Assembly: GCA_964519405.1 (NCBI GenBank)
Contig: CAZFLA010000018.1
Span: 1 to 37,687, forward strand
Direction: 5' to 3'
Source: G963677485 sp964519405
GTDB lineage: Bacteria; Armatimonadota; HRBIN16
DNA length: 37,687 nucleotides
Part shown: positions 15,144-22,837 of the stretch, one piece after another
Layout: each line of letters begins with the position of its first letter
How positions within the stretch are numbered: position 1 is the stretch's first letter
Made by a program: the position numbers and the translations under genes
Notes under the pieces: generated by a model
Seen by the model: only the letters and a program-made list of their open reading frames with translations
Database searches by the model: none
Told to the model about the DNA's origin: nothing

Positions 15144-16655
15144 ATGTCACGTAATAAGGCTTTAGTATGCTGTTGCGCCATGTTATTGGTGTCGGCATTA
15201 ACATATGCCGATTCACCGAGATACTGCCAACTAACCATTCTTCACACCAATGATACACATGGGAATCTGCTGCCATTCAAAACTCCTGCAGAGTCTATGC
15301 CAGAATTAGCTGCCTATGCAAAAGATGGTGTAATAGACCTTGGCGGCATTGCACGGCGCGCAACTTTGGCTAAGCAGCTTAGTAAGCGCTTTGGTGACAC
15401 TTGGCTGCTTGATGCCGGTGACTACACAGACGGCACGGCATTCAGTATCGAATTTGGCGGTAAAGCTGATTTAGCGGCAATGGCCGCAGCCGGTTACAGC
15501 ATTGAGTGTATGGGCAACCATGAAATGAAGTCGCTGAACGAATGGAAGTCACTAGTAGATGCCACCAAGTTTTCTTTGGTAGACGCGAACATCATTATGC
15601 GCAGCACCAAGCAACCCGCTCTCACCCCTTATGTGATTAAGCAAACCGGTGACGTTAAGGTTGCTGTATTTGGGCTCATGACAACAGACGCCAGAACATA
15701 CCCTCTTTCTGACGATGCCGACTTTAATGATCCTATCGATACGGCGAAGGCGTTGGTTCCTGAGCTGCGTAAACAGGCTGACATTGTCATCTGCCTCAGC
15801 CACTGCGGATACGATGTTGACCAGAAGATCGCTCAAAATGTGGATGGCATTGACCTAATCGTGGGCGGACACTCGCATACACGCCTATCAGTGCCCACTG
15901 CAGTGGTTAAGGGTGATATTAGTGAGATCGGCAAGTGCAACAGGACCTTCATTGTGCAGACAGGACAGTGGGGGCAGGAACTAGGATGTGAGGAGCTGAA
16001 GCTCCGCAAGAACGCCGATGGCTGGGCGATGATGAGTGTATCGGGCAAACTGATACCCGTTACCTCCGAGATAGCTCCAGATGCTGCAGTAGACAAGATT
16101 GTGAATGCATCATGGGGTAAGCTGCGCAGTCACTATGTATCACAACTTGGTGTTGCTACTGGTGAATTCTATCCAAGGGGTAATGACGAGGAGCCGTATT
16201 ATATGGTGGCGGACCTCACACGGCAGCTGCTTAAGAGCGATGTTCATATCGAGAATATGGGCGGTGTTAGGGCTTACCTATGCCGCGGCGCGATATCACG
16301 ATATGATTTGGCAAGACTACTGCCTTGGGACAACCAACTAGTGATGATCGATATGACTGGCGAGCAACTCGCGAAAATCATCATGTCGCAGCAGCCAGCT
16401 CCTTCCGGTTTACGATACCGCATCAGTGAAGGAAAACTCCAGGATATATCCGTTAATGGAGTACCGTTAGACGTAAATCGAGTATATCATGTGAGTACCA
16501 ACAGCTATTTTGGCGGCATCATATGCAAAGAACTAGGTGTATCTAGTAAGGTTGTTGCTAAGGATGCTAGAGAGAGCTTGGCACAAGCGATAATCAACAG
16601 CAAAACAATATCACCGTCATATGATGGACGACGGATTGTAGAAAATAAGGAATAA
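15144..16655 (+). CDS. Secreted 5'-nucleotidase / metallophosphatase, UshA family
   Basis: The 503-aa protein starts with a signal peptide (about residues 1-22, ending LTYADS). The calcineurin-like metallophosphatase domain follows with HTNDTHGN, LLDAGDYTDG, CMGNHEMKS, CLSHCGYD and VGGHSHTR carrying the dinuclear metal ligands. A C-terminal 5'-nucleotidase domain contains IENMGGVRAYLCRGAIS and the substrate-binding region. UshA-type enzymes hydrolyse nucleotides or UDP-sugars outside the cytoplasmic membrane to salvage nucleosides and phosphate. GGAGG is 7 nt before the ATG. It lies 16 nt after the aminopeptidase gene and 5 nt before the aminotransferase, so the group is probably co-transcribed. 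Confidence 0.92.
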   Translation: MSRNKALVCCCAMLLVSALTYADSPRYCQLTILHTNDTHGNLLPFKTPAESMPELAAYAKDGVIDLGGIARRATLAKQLSKRFGDTWLLDAGDYTDGTAFSIEFGGKADLAAMAAAGYSIECMGNHEMKSLNEWKSLVDATKFSLVDANIIMRSTKQPALTPYVIKQTGDVKVAVFGLMTTDARTYPLSDDADFNDPIDTAKALVPELRKQADIVICLSHCGYDVDQKIAQNVDGIDLIVGGHSHTRLSVPTAVVKGDISEIGKCNRTFIVQTGQWGQELGCEELKLRKNADGWAMMSVSGKLIPVTSEIAPDAAVDKIVNASWGKLRSHYVSQLGVATGEFYPRGNDEEPYYMVADLTRQLLKSDVHIENMGGVRAYLCRGAISRYDLARLLPWDNQLVMIDMTGEQLAKIIMSQQPAPSGLRYRISEGKLQDISVNGVPLDVNRVYHVSTNSYFGGIICKELGVSSKVVAKDARESLAQAIINSKTISPSYDGRRIVENKE

Positions 16656-16660
16656 AAGCA

Positions 16661-17917
16661 ATGGATGATCTCTTACAAAGCACGTTTGATAACTACACAC
16701 AGTTTGTAAATCCGGGACTCGCCCAGCTCATGAAGTTCGCGGGATATGGTGTGGAAGTGCGTGCCGAAGGTATGTATGTCTACGATGATTCCGGCAACAA
16801 GTTCATGGACTTCTTAGGTGGATATGGTGTATTTGCTCTTGGCCATTGCCATCCAAAAGTCATCAAGGCTGTGAAGGATCAACTTGACCTCATGCCGCTT
16901 TCCAGCAAAGTATTGTTTAGCTCACTGGTTGGCGAGTTCTGTAAGATGATTGCCAGTGTTATGCCAGGTGACTTACAATACAGTTTCTTGTGCAACAGTG
17001 GAACTGAAGCGGTTGAAGCCGCTATCAAGATCGGACGAAAGTATACCGGGCGTCATAAGTTCATAGCAACCGTCGGTGGATTCCATGGCAAAAGCATGGG
17101 GGCATTGAGCGCAACAGGACGTGAACAGTATAAGACCGCGTTTGAACCGCTGGTTCCTGGTTTCGCCCATGCACCATTCAACGATCTGGATGCGGTCGCA
17201 AAGCTTCTAGACGAAGAGACAGCAGGCGTGATTGTTGAGGTCGTTCAGGGTGAGGGCGGTATCAATTTGTCGTCACTCGAATACCTGCCAGCTCTGAAGG
17301 AGATGTGCGAAAAGAACGGCTCGCTGTTGATAGTAGACGAGGTGCAAACAGGATTTGGACGAACCGGCACCATGTTTGCTGTAGAGCACTCCGGAGTGGT
17401 GCCAGACATTATGACCATTGCCAAAGCTTTAGGCGGCGGCGTTGTGCCATCTGGTGCGACTGTCAGTTCTGAACGTGTGTGGAAGGGTGTATTCGGCGAT
17501 AACCCATTGATACACACCAGCACGTTCGGCGGTAATCCAATTGCTTGTGTGGCAGGTATGGCTACTATTCAGGCTATTCTAGAAGAAGGGTTAGTGGAGA
17601 ACTCCAAAAACCGTGGAGAGCAGCTTAAGGCAGGACTTAACGCAGTCAAGGATAAATACCCCGATGTGCTGCGTGAAGTTCGCGGAATAGGCCTTATGGT
17701 GGGCATACAGTTCGAAATGGAAGATGTCGCCAAGTTGGTAATGTCTGGCCTAAACCATAGAGGTGTTATTGCTGCATATACGCTCAACAACCCAAGTGTT
17801 GTTCGCATGGAGCCACCGCTAATTGTAAACGCTGAGCAGATAGATCAACTACTCGTCGCGTTCGAGGAATCCGTTGAAGAAGCGTATAGCGGATTAAAGA
17901 GCCTTGGACTACTCTAG
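16661..17917 (+). CDS. Class III PLP-dependent aminotransferase (putrescine/acetylornithine type)
   Basis: The 418-aa enzyme has the hallmarks of subgroup III aminotransferases: CNSGTEAVEAAIKIGRKYTG, GGFHGKSMGALSATG, the VDEVQTGFGRTG Asp motif, TIAKALGGG with the PLP-binding lysine, and STFGGNPIACVA. It transfers an amino group from an omega-amine or ornithine derivative to a keto acid. The N-terminus FDNYTQFVNPGLAQLMKFAGY resembles putrescine-aminotransferase-like members more than ArgD, but sequence alone does not fix the substrate. No arginine or polyamine pathway neighbours are present. It starts 5 nt after the nucleotidase stop. A long inverted repeat begins 36 nt downstream. Confidence 0.92.
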   Translation: MDDLLQSTFDNYTQFVNPGLAQLMKFAGYGVEVRAEGMYVYDDSGNKFMDFLGGYGVFALGHCHPKVIKAVKDQLDLMPLSSKVLFSSLVGEFCKMIASVMPGDLQYSFLCNSGTEAVEAAIKIGRKYTGRHKFIATVGGFHGKSMGALSATGREQYKTAFEPLVPGFAHAPFNDLDAVAKLLDEETAGVIVEVVQGEGGINLSSLEYLPALKEMCEKNGSLLIVDEVQTGFGRTGTMFAVEHSGVVPDIMTIAKALGGGVVPSGATVSSERVWKGVFGDNPLIHTSTFGGNPIACVAGMATIQAILEEGLVENSKNRGEQLKAGLNAVKDKYPDVLREVRGIGLMVGIQFEMEDVAKLVMSGLNHRGVIAAYTLNNPSVVRMEPPLIVNAEQIDQLLVAFEESVEEAYSGLKSLGLL

Positions 17918-17953
17918 AGCGATACCATATTACCATGATCTTCCTTGAAAATC

Positions 17954-18019
17954 AGTCTGTCTCACGGCACAATGAGTTAGATTGACCACAAAAAGTGGTT
18001 ATCTACTGTGGGACAGACT
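17954..18019 (+). promoter_or_regulatory. Nested long inverted repeat upstream of the DUF1638-corrinoid pair
   Basis: Outer arms AGTCTGTCTCAC (17954-17965) and GTGGGACAGACT (18008-18019) pair over 12 positions with one T-G wobble, and may extend two more. Inside, AGAT-TG-ACCAC (17979-17989) pairs with GTGGT-T-ATCT (17995-18004) around an AAAAA loop. The right arm ends 8 nt before the ATG at 18028, so folding would cover the ribosome-binding region. It could be an RNA switch, an operator, or a terminator for the upstream operon (ATTTTCG follows). Confidence 0.6.
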
Positions 18020-18027
18020 ATTTTCGT

Positions 18028-18765
18028 ATGAAATTATTACTATTTTGCTGCGACATAATTGAAGATGAAGTAAAAGCGCTGATTGAACAGAAGGGATATC
18101 AGCTAGATGTTCGTTGTGTTCAGCGTGATGACTATCATAATTTTCCCAAAAAGAACGCTGGTCGGCTTCAACAGGAGTTGGATTCATGCCCAGAAGGATA
18201 TGATTATATTCTGATTGGGTATGCATACTGCAATAGGTTGATTGAAGGCCTAACAGCCCGCCATACACCGTTAGTGATCCCACGTGCTCACGACTGTATG
18301 ACACTATTCATGGGTTCCAGGCAGCGGTATTTGCAAGAGTTTAGCAATAACCCAGGCAGCTACTACTTTACCCGTGGATTTATAGAAGCCAATACCGATG
18401 GCTACCTTCAGCAGCAGACTGTTCCTAGTATGCTAGGTGAAGGCCTTGACAGCTACGAAGATATGGTGGAAAAATACGGCGAAGATAACGCGCAGTATTT
18501 AATGGAAGTCTTAGGCAGTTGGAAGTCCAACTACAAACGTGGTGTGCTTGTTCAAATGCCAATGTATGACCATGAAAAGATGGCCGATCAAGTTTCCCAA
18601 ATATGTCACCAGAATAGTTGGGAATACAGCGAACTACAAGGAAATACTGACCTGCTCGATAAACTTATAAGTGGACAGTGGGATCAAGAGTTCTTGATAG
18701 TGAATCCGGGGCAATGTGTTCGGGGAACGAATGATGAGGAAATCATCACGGTTCATACGGTGTAG
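18028..18765 (+). CDS. DUF1638 family protein
   Basis: The 245-aa cytoplasmic protein begins MKLLLFCCDIIEDEV, a typical family start, so I choose the ATG at 18028. The frame is open from a GTG at 17995, but that lies in the inverted repeat. Family-like motifs are YILIGYAYCNRLIEGL and IPRAHDCMTLFMGSRQRYLQEF. DUF1638 proteins recur beside corrinoid methyltransferase genes in anaerobes and others, and their biochemical role is unknown. Conserved Cys and His residues could bind a metal or cobamide, which is inference. It is followed, after a 59-nt spacer with a strong ribosome-binding site, by the corrinoid protein gene. No methyltransferase gene is adjacent in this window. Confidence 0.85.
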   Translation: MKLLLFCCDIIEDEVKALIEQKGYQLDVRCVQRDDYHNFPKKNAGRLQQELDSCPEGYDYILIGYAYCNRLIEGLTARHTPLVIPRAHDCMTLFMGSRQRYLQEFSNNPGSYYFTRGFIEANTDGYLQQQTVPSMLGEGLDSYEDMVEKYGEDNAQYLMEVLGSWKSNYKRGVLVQMPMYDHEKMADQVSQICHQNSWEYSELQGNTDLLDKLISGQWDQEFLIVNPGQCVRGTNDEEIITVHTV

Positions 18766-18824
18766 GGAGAACATCGTTCTGGGCCAGGATCTACTTAATA
18801 ACAAAGACATTCAGGGAGGAAATC

Positions 18825-19460
18825 ATGGACCTTAATAACCTGCAAGAGGCGATTATCAACGGTAATCGTAAGAAAGCTGAAGAAATCACTCGTGCCGCTC
18901 TAGAAGCCGGTACAGCACCGGCAACAATTATCACCAATGGTCTCATCGTTGGTATGCAGGAAGTCGGTCGCCGATTTAAAGCGAACGAATACTATGTGCC
19001 GGAAGTTCTCGTCGCTGCCCGCGCCATGCAGCAGTGCATGAACATCGTCAAACCTCTGCTAAGCGCCGCTGAGCGCAAGTCATCCGCAACTGTAGCTATT
19101 GGCACGGTTGCTGGTGACCTGCATGACATCGGTAAGAACCTAGTTATGATGATGCTTGAAGGCGCAGGCTTTGAGATCGTTGACTTGGGTGTTGATGTTA
19201 GCCCAGAGAAGTTCGTCAACGCTGTTAAGGAAAACGGAGCTAATGTTATCTGCATGTCAGCTCTGTTGACGACAACCATGCCTTCTATGAAAACCACCAT
19301 CGACACGCTAGTTGCCGAAGGGGTTCGCAGCGAAGTCAAGGTTATGATCGGCGGCGCTCCTGTTACACAAGAGTATGCTGATCAGATCGGTGCTGACGGC
19401 TACTCCGAAGACGCAGCGAGTGCAGTTGATAAACTGAAGGAACTAGTGGGCACCAAATAG
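18825..19460 (+). CDS. Corrinoid (B12-binding) methyl-carrier protein, MtaC/MttC/MtbC-like
   Basis: The 211-aa protein has an N-terminal four-helix methyl-cap domain (about 1-85, including GRRFKANEYYVPEVLVAARAM). A Rossmann-like cobalamin-binding domain (about 90-211) follows. The lower axial ligand motif is GDLHDIGKNLV, with the D-x-H-x-x-G signature, followed by CMSALLTTTMPSM and VMIGGAPV. Such proteins carry a methyl group on cobalt between a substrate-specific methyltransferase and a second enzyme. AGGGAGG sits 7 nt before the ATG. The only partner in the window is DUF1638 upstream; no MtaB, MttB, MtbB or MtbA-like protein is visible. A terminator follows, so the partner enzymes must be encoded elsewhere. 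Confidence 0.95.
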   Translation: MDLNNLQEAIINGNRKKAEEITRAALEAGTAPATIITNGLIVGMQEVGRRFKANEYYVPEVLVAARAMQQCMNIVKPLLSAAERKSSATVAIGTVAGDLHDIGKNLVMMMLEGAGFEIVDLGVDVSPEKFVNAVKENGANVICMSALLTTTMPSMKTTIDTLVAEGVRSEVKVMIGGAPVTQEYADQIGADGYSEDAASAVDKLKELVGTK

Positions 19461-19486
19461 TTTTTTCGGTTATGATATAAGTAGGC

Positions 19487-19525
19487 AGGGGCGCTGGGGA
19501 TAACCTGGCGCCCCTTCTTCGTTCG
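19487..19525 (+). terminator. Rho-independent terminator after the corrinoid protein gene
   Basis: AGGGGCGC (19487-19494) pairs with GCGCCCCT (19508-19515). The inner GG/CC closes a GGATAA loop, and the tail is TCTTCGTTCG. It separates the corrinoid pair from the regulator operon. Confidence 0.7.
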
Positions 19526-19556
19526 TATACATCCGTAATGGAAGTGTTTACCCCTG

Positions 19557-19565
19557 TGGTACAAT
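19557..19565 (+). promoter_or_regulatory. Extended -10 promoter for the ANTAR-kinase operon
   Basis: TGGTACAAT matches the extended -10 consensus TGnTATAAT with one mismatch. It is about 40 nt before the ATG at 19607 and just after the terminator. No clear -35 is seen. The same nonamer appears before cysE at 34062-34070. Confidence 0.5.
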
Positions 19566-19606
19566 TACAACACTACGGTAATGAACTTGATAAGGAAACG
19601 ACGCAG

Positions 19607-20188
19607 ATGACGACAAAAAGCTTGAAGATTGTTATCGCTGATGATGAACCTATCATCCGGATGGACCTGAAAAGCATGTTGGAGAGTCTTAGCTACACGG
19701 TAGTCGCTGAATGCAGCGATGGCAGTGAAGCTATAGATGCCTCGCGCGAGCATAAACCGGATGTGGTTTTGCTTGACGTTAAAATGCCAGTGATCGATGG
19801 AATAGATGCAGCGCAAACCATTCTCAGTGAGCGAATTGCTCCTTGCGTGCTTATAACAGCATACGGTGACGGTGATCTGGTTGACCGTGCTAAACAGTCT
19901 GGTGTTTTTGGTTACATCGTGAAGCCTTTCAAAGAGGCAGACTTGATGCCTGCTATTGAAATAGCTATTAGCCGATACTCGGAAATGTTGGCACTAGAAG
20001 GCGAAGTGTCCAGTCTCGAAGAAAGACTAGAAACCCGTAAACTGATTGAACGAGCTAAGGGTATCCTTATGGACCAATACGGTTTGAAGGAACAAGAAGC
20101 CTTCCGACGAATCCAGGTTCAGAGCATGAATACTCGCAAGACGATGAAGGAAATTGCTGAGGCAATTATCATAGCACATAGCGTATAA
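19607..20188 (+). CDS. ANTAR-domain response regulator (RNA-binding antiterminator)
   Basis: The 193-aa protein has a receiver domain (about 5-122) with the acidic pair D12-D13, phospho-acceptor D57 in VVLLDVKMP, T84 and K106 in YIVKPF. A coiled-coil linker leads to an ANTAR domain (about 135-190) with LIERAKGILMDQYGLKEQEAFRRI and the family's hydrophobic and aromatic pattern. ANTAR regulators such as NasR, AmiR, EutV and PdtaR dimerise on phosphorylation and bind tandem RNA hairpins to stop transcription termination. AGGAA lies before the ATG at 19607; the frame is open from 19538. The stop codon overlaps the kinase start (TAATG), so the pair is translated together. Target RNAs are not identified here. 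Confidence 0.95.
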   Translation: MTTKSLKIVIADDEPIIRMDLKSMLESLSYTVVAECSDGSEAIDASREHKPDVVLLDVKMPVIDGIDAAQTILSERIAPCVLITAYGDGDLVDRAKQSGVFGYIVKPFKEADLMPAIEIAISRYSEMLALEGEVSSLEERLETRKLIERAKGILMDQYGLKEQEAFRRIQVQSMNTRKTMKEIAEAIIIAHSV

Positions 20189-22002
20189 TGGCGACACGTA
20201 GAGATCGATATCTGAAATCAAATAGGTCTGTTCGGTATCTACGAAACTACAGTCACAGACTTCAGTTTAGTTCTAATGACCTTGTGTTTCTACAGCATGA
20301 GATGGATCACCAACAGCATTTGCTGAGCGGTAGGGATTCTGAGGTTCATCAGCTCAAACAACAACTGATAGAGAAACAACTTGAAGTCGATGCTTTACGT
20401 GATATTGGTACGGCCTTAGGGTCAGCCATTCAAGTTGAAGATAGCCTAAATGCACTGGTTGAGGTTACTCAGCATTTAATTGGTACAGAGACGTGCCATA
20501 TCTTATTATTCGATGAATCGCAGACCGAGCTTGTGCTGCGTGCTTCGGAAGAAGAAAGCCGCCACATGGTGGGCAAGGTCAGGCTTAAAGTCGGAGAGGG
20601 TATTATCGGTTGGGTTGCCCGCGAAAGAGTGCCCGTAGCCGTTCCCCATTCCGCGTACCAAGATAAGAGATTTAAGTTCTTCCCTGAACTCAATGAAGGC
20701 GAGTATGAATCTATGCTTGCCGTTCCTTTGGTGTTCGATAACGAAGTCTTGGGCGTAGTCTCCGTAAAAACAAAACGACCGCGTGAGTATGGTCCTAACC
20801 AGATCCGGCTGCTGAGCAGTTTAGCTGTTCAAGTGGCAGGAACAATCCAGAAAACCCGTAACTACCGAGTTTTGCAGCATCAAGCAGCCCAAGTTAACAC
20901 ATTTACCGAGATCACCAAACAGGTGACAAGTAACCTCTATTTAGAAGATCAACTGCAGTTTGTCGTCAATATGGCTGCCCAAGCCATGAATTACAAAGTA
21001 TGCACTGTGATGTTGTATGACGAGAAGCATGATGAGTTGGTGTTGAAAAGCAGCTCCATCACAAGCCAAGATTATGTGTCAAAACCCAATCTTCCTGTGC
21101 ATAACAGTGTTACTGGACAAGCCCTATTAGAGGACAGAGTGGTCATCGTTAATGATGTCAGCAAAGAGAAGAACTATGTCTTTGGTGATATCGCAGCGAA
21201 GGAAGGCTTCTGCAGCCTCATGAGTGTGCCGATAAAATCGGCTGACCGCCCATTAGGTGTTCTCAACTGTTATACCTCTGATTTCCACAATTTTAGCGAT
21301 GAAGAGATTAAGATTGTCACTGCATTTGCTAACCAGATAGCTCTTGCTGTGCAGCAAGCTAGACTAAGCTTACGATCGGCTATCTTGTCAGAAATGCATC
21401 ACCGTGTGAAGAACAACCTGCAGCAGGTGGCTTCACTGCTGCGTATGCAGCTCAGATATACCGATGTTGCCCAAGCACAGGATGCCTTGCGCGAAAGCCT
21501 AGGCCGGATATCATCGATAGCGGCGGTACATGATTTATTATCGCGCGAAGATCTTGACCTTGTGCCTGTGCAGCGGTTGGCGGAATCCATACTTTCTGCT
21601 ACGCAAGGCGGTCTCATTCCACCAAATAAACACGTGGAGATGTCAATAACAGGGCTAGACTTTATGCTGCCATTACAAAAAGCGACCTCTTTTGCGTTAA
21701 TACTCAATGAGCTTATTCAAAACAGTGTAGAACACGGCTTTAAAGATACCGACACCGGTGAAATACGTGTTATAATAGATGATCTAGGAAGAGATTACCG
21801 CGTAACCGTCATCAATGACGGAGCAACACTTCCTGAAGAGTTCGATTTCCGAAAAACACCAAGGCTTGGTTTGAAAATCGTCGACGACCTTGCTAGAAGC
21901 GGCTTGAAGGGCAGCTTTTGGATGGGTAATGTGGATGGATATGCACATGCTCGGGTTGTCTTCCCTAAAGAAGAGACAGTTCCGCTAGATGGGAAAGGGT
22001 AA
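20188..22002 (+). CDS. GAF-GAF-HisKA_2 sensor histidine kinase, PdtaS/EutW-like
   Basis: The 604-aa cytoplasmic kinase lacks transmembrane helices. A coiled coil (about 30-75) precedes a first GAF domain (about 80-225) and a second (about 240-395). The HisKA_2 phosphotransfer helix contains EMHHRVKNNLQQVASLL, with the acceptor among His404/His405. An HWE/HisKA_2-type ATPase domain follows with the N box LNELIQNSVEHGF and the G box GLKIVDDLA. Both GAF domains could bind a small ligand or cofactor; no obvious heme or bilin ligand is readable. Kinases of this kind partner with ANTAR regulators, and here the partner is encoded with a one-base overlap upstream. The zinc-ribbon gene follows after 6 nt. 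Confidence 0.95.
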   Translation: MATRRDRYLKSNRSVRYLRNYSHRLQFSSNDLVFLQHEMDHQQHLLSGRDSEVHQLKQQLIEKQLEVDALRDIGTALGSAIQVEDSLNALVEVTQHLIGTETCHILLFDESQTELVLRASEEESRHMVGKVRLKVGEGIIGWVARERVPVAVPHSAYQDKRFKFFPELNEGEYESMLAVPLVFDNEVLGVVSVKTKRPREYGPNQIRLLSSLAVQVAGTIQKTRNYRVLQHQAAQVNTFTEITKQVTSNLYLEDQLQFVVNMAAQAMNYKVCTVMLYDEKHDELVLKSSSITSQDYVSKPNLPVHNSVTGQALLEDRVVIVNDVSKEKNYVFGDIAAKEGFCSLMSVPIKSADRPLGVLNCYTSDFHNFSDEEIKIVTAFANQIALAVQQARLSLRSAILSEMHHRVKNNLQQVASLLRMQLRYTDVAQAQDALRESLGRISSIAAVHDLLSREDLDLVPVQRLAESILSATQGGLIPPNKHVEMSITGLDFMLPLQKATSFALILNELIQNSVEHGFKDTDTGEIRVIIDDLGRDYRVTVINDGATLPEEFDFRKTPRLGLKIVDDLARSGLKGSFWMGNVDGYAHARVVFPKEETVPLDGKG

Positions 22003-22008
22003 CGCAAG

Positions 22009-22713
22009 ATGAATGAACGGCTGTTGTTCCTGTATGAAGTTCACAAGATAGACGTTCAACTATTGCGATGCAGATTGAACCTTCAGAAGCTTGCAGAGGC
22101 AGACGCACTTAAGAAGCAAGCCATGGATGCGGTCAACCAGTTTAAGGCTGTCGATACAGTGCTTCAAAAAGCACAATCGGATTACCGAGACCTCGAACTA
22201 GAGGTGCAGGGGCTTATTAGCAAGGAAAAAAGCCTGCATCGAGAACTCTACAGCGGAACCATTAAAGGCTCGAAAGAGCTTGATAACAAGCAAAAAGAGA
22301 TGGAGGCTGCTGCTAAACAAAGAGTAGCACGAGAAGACTTGATGCTTGAGTTAATGGACAAAATTGAAACACTCAAAACCGAGGTGAGCCCTTTAGCAGC
22401 TGTGAAAGATCAGAAGGTAAAGGCGTATCGAGAAGCTGCAAAAATCGCAGAGAGTGGGAAGGCTCAGATTGATACCGAGATCGCTCGGTTGAACGAATCA
22501 CGAAACCGAGCCATACTGCAGGTCGACAAGAACCTTCTAACCCAGTATGATGGTATTCGCAAGAGGCAACGAGGCGTGGGTATGAGCCCAATAGCTGCCG
22601 GTAAATGCGGTATGTGTCGGATGCCTATCGCCCTTGCGAAGGTACACTCTGTAGAAGACGGACATGTGGAGCAGTGTGACAACTGCGAGCGTATCTTGAT
22701 TCCCGGACATTAG
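22009..22713 (+). CDS. C4-type zinc-ribbon coiled-coil protein (DUF164/zf-RING_7)
   Basis: The 234-aa protein consists of a long antiparallel-type coiled coil (about 5-185), rich in heptads such as LEVQGLISKEKSLHREL. The central conserved hinge GTIKGSKELDNKQKEME is a family hallmark. A C-terminal zinc ribbon has CGMC at about 197-200 and CDNCERIL near residue 223. Members occur next to conserved housekeeping genes in many Gram-positive and deep-branching bacteria and have been proposed to bind nucleic acids or other proteins. It directly follows the kinase gene (6-nt gap) and precedes mutS2 by 124 nt, where a TTGACC sequence at about 22773 is a possible -35 element. Confidence 0.9.
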   Translation: MNERLLFLYEVHKIDVQLLRCRLNLQKLAEADALKKQAMDAVNQFKAVDTVLQKAQSDYRDLELEVQGLISKEKSLHRELYSGTIKGSKELDNKQKEMEAAAKQRVAREDLMLELMDKIETLKTEVSPLAAVKDQKVKAYREAAKIAESGKAQIDTEIARLNESRNRAILQVDKNLLTQYDGIRKRQRGVGMSPIAAGKCGMCRMPIALAKVHSVEDGHVEQCDNCERILIPGH

Positions 22714-22837
22714 CTTCACACCACAACATAACACCCTGGAATTACTTCGTTTTAGCTATTTACTGCACATTTCTTGACCATATACTCGTTTATTACGTAC
22801 CATGAAGTAAATGAGATAGAAACGAGATACCCAACCA

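Noticed and set aside
17954..18019. Miniature transposon
   Set aside because: There is no target duplication, and I saw no second copy in the window.
17954..18019. Cobalamin riboswitch
   Set aside because: It is too short, and no conserved B12-box-like core was recognised.
19487..19515. ANTAR-controlled terminator before the regulator
   Set aside because: The inner loop GGATAA lacks A1/G4, and no matching first hairpin is seen.
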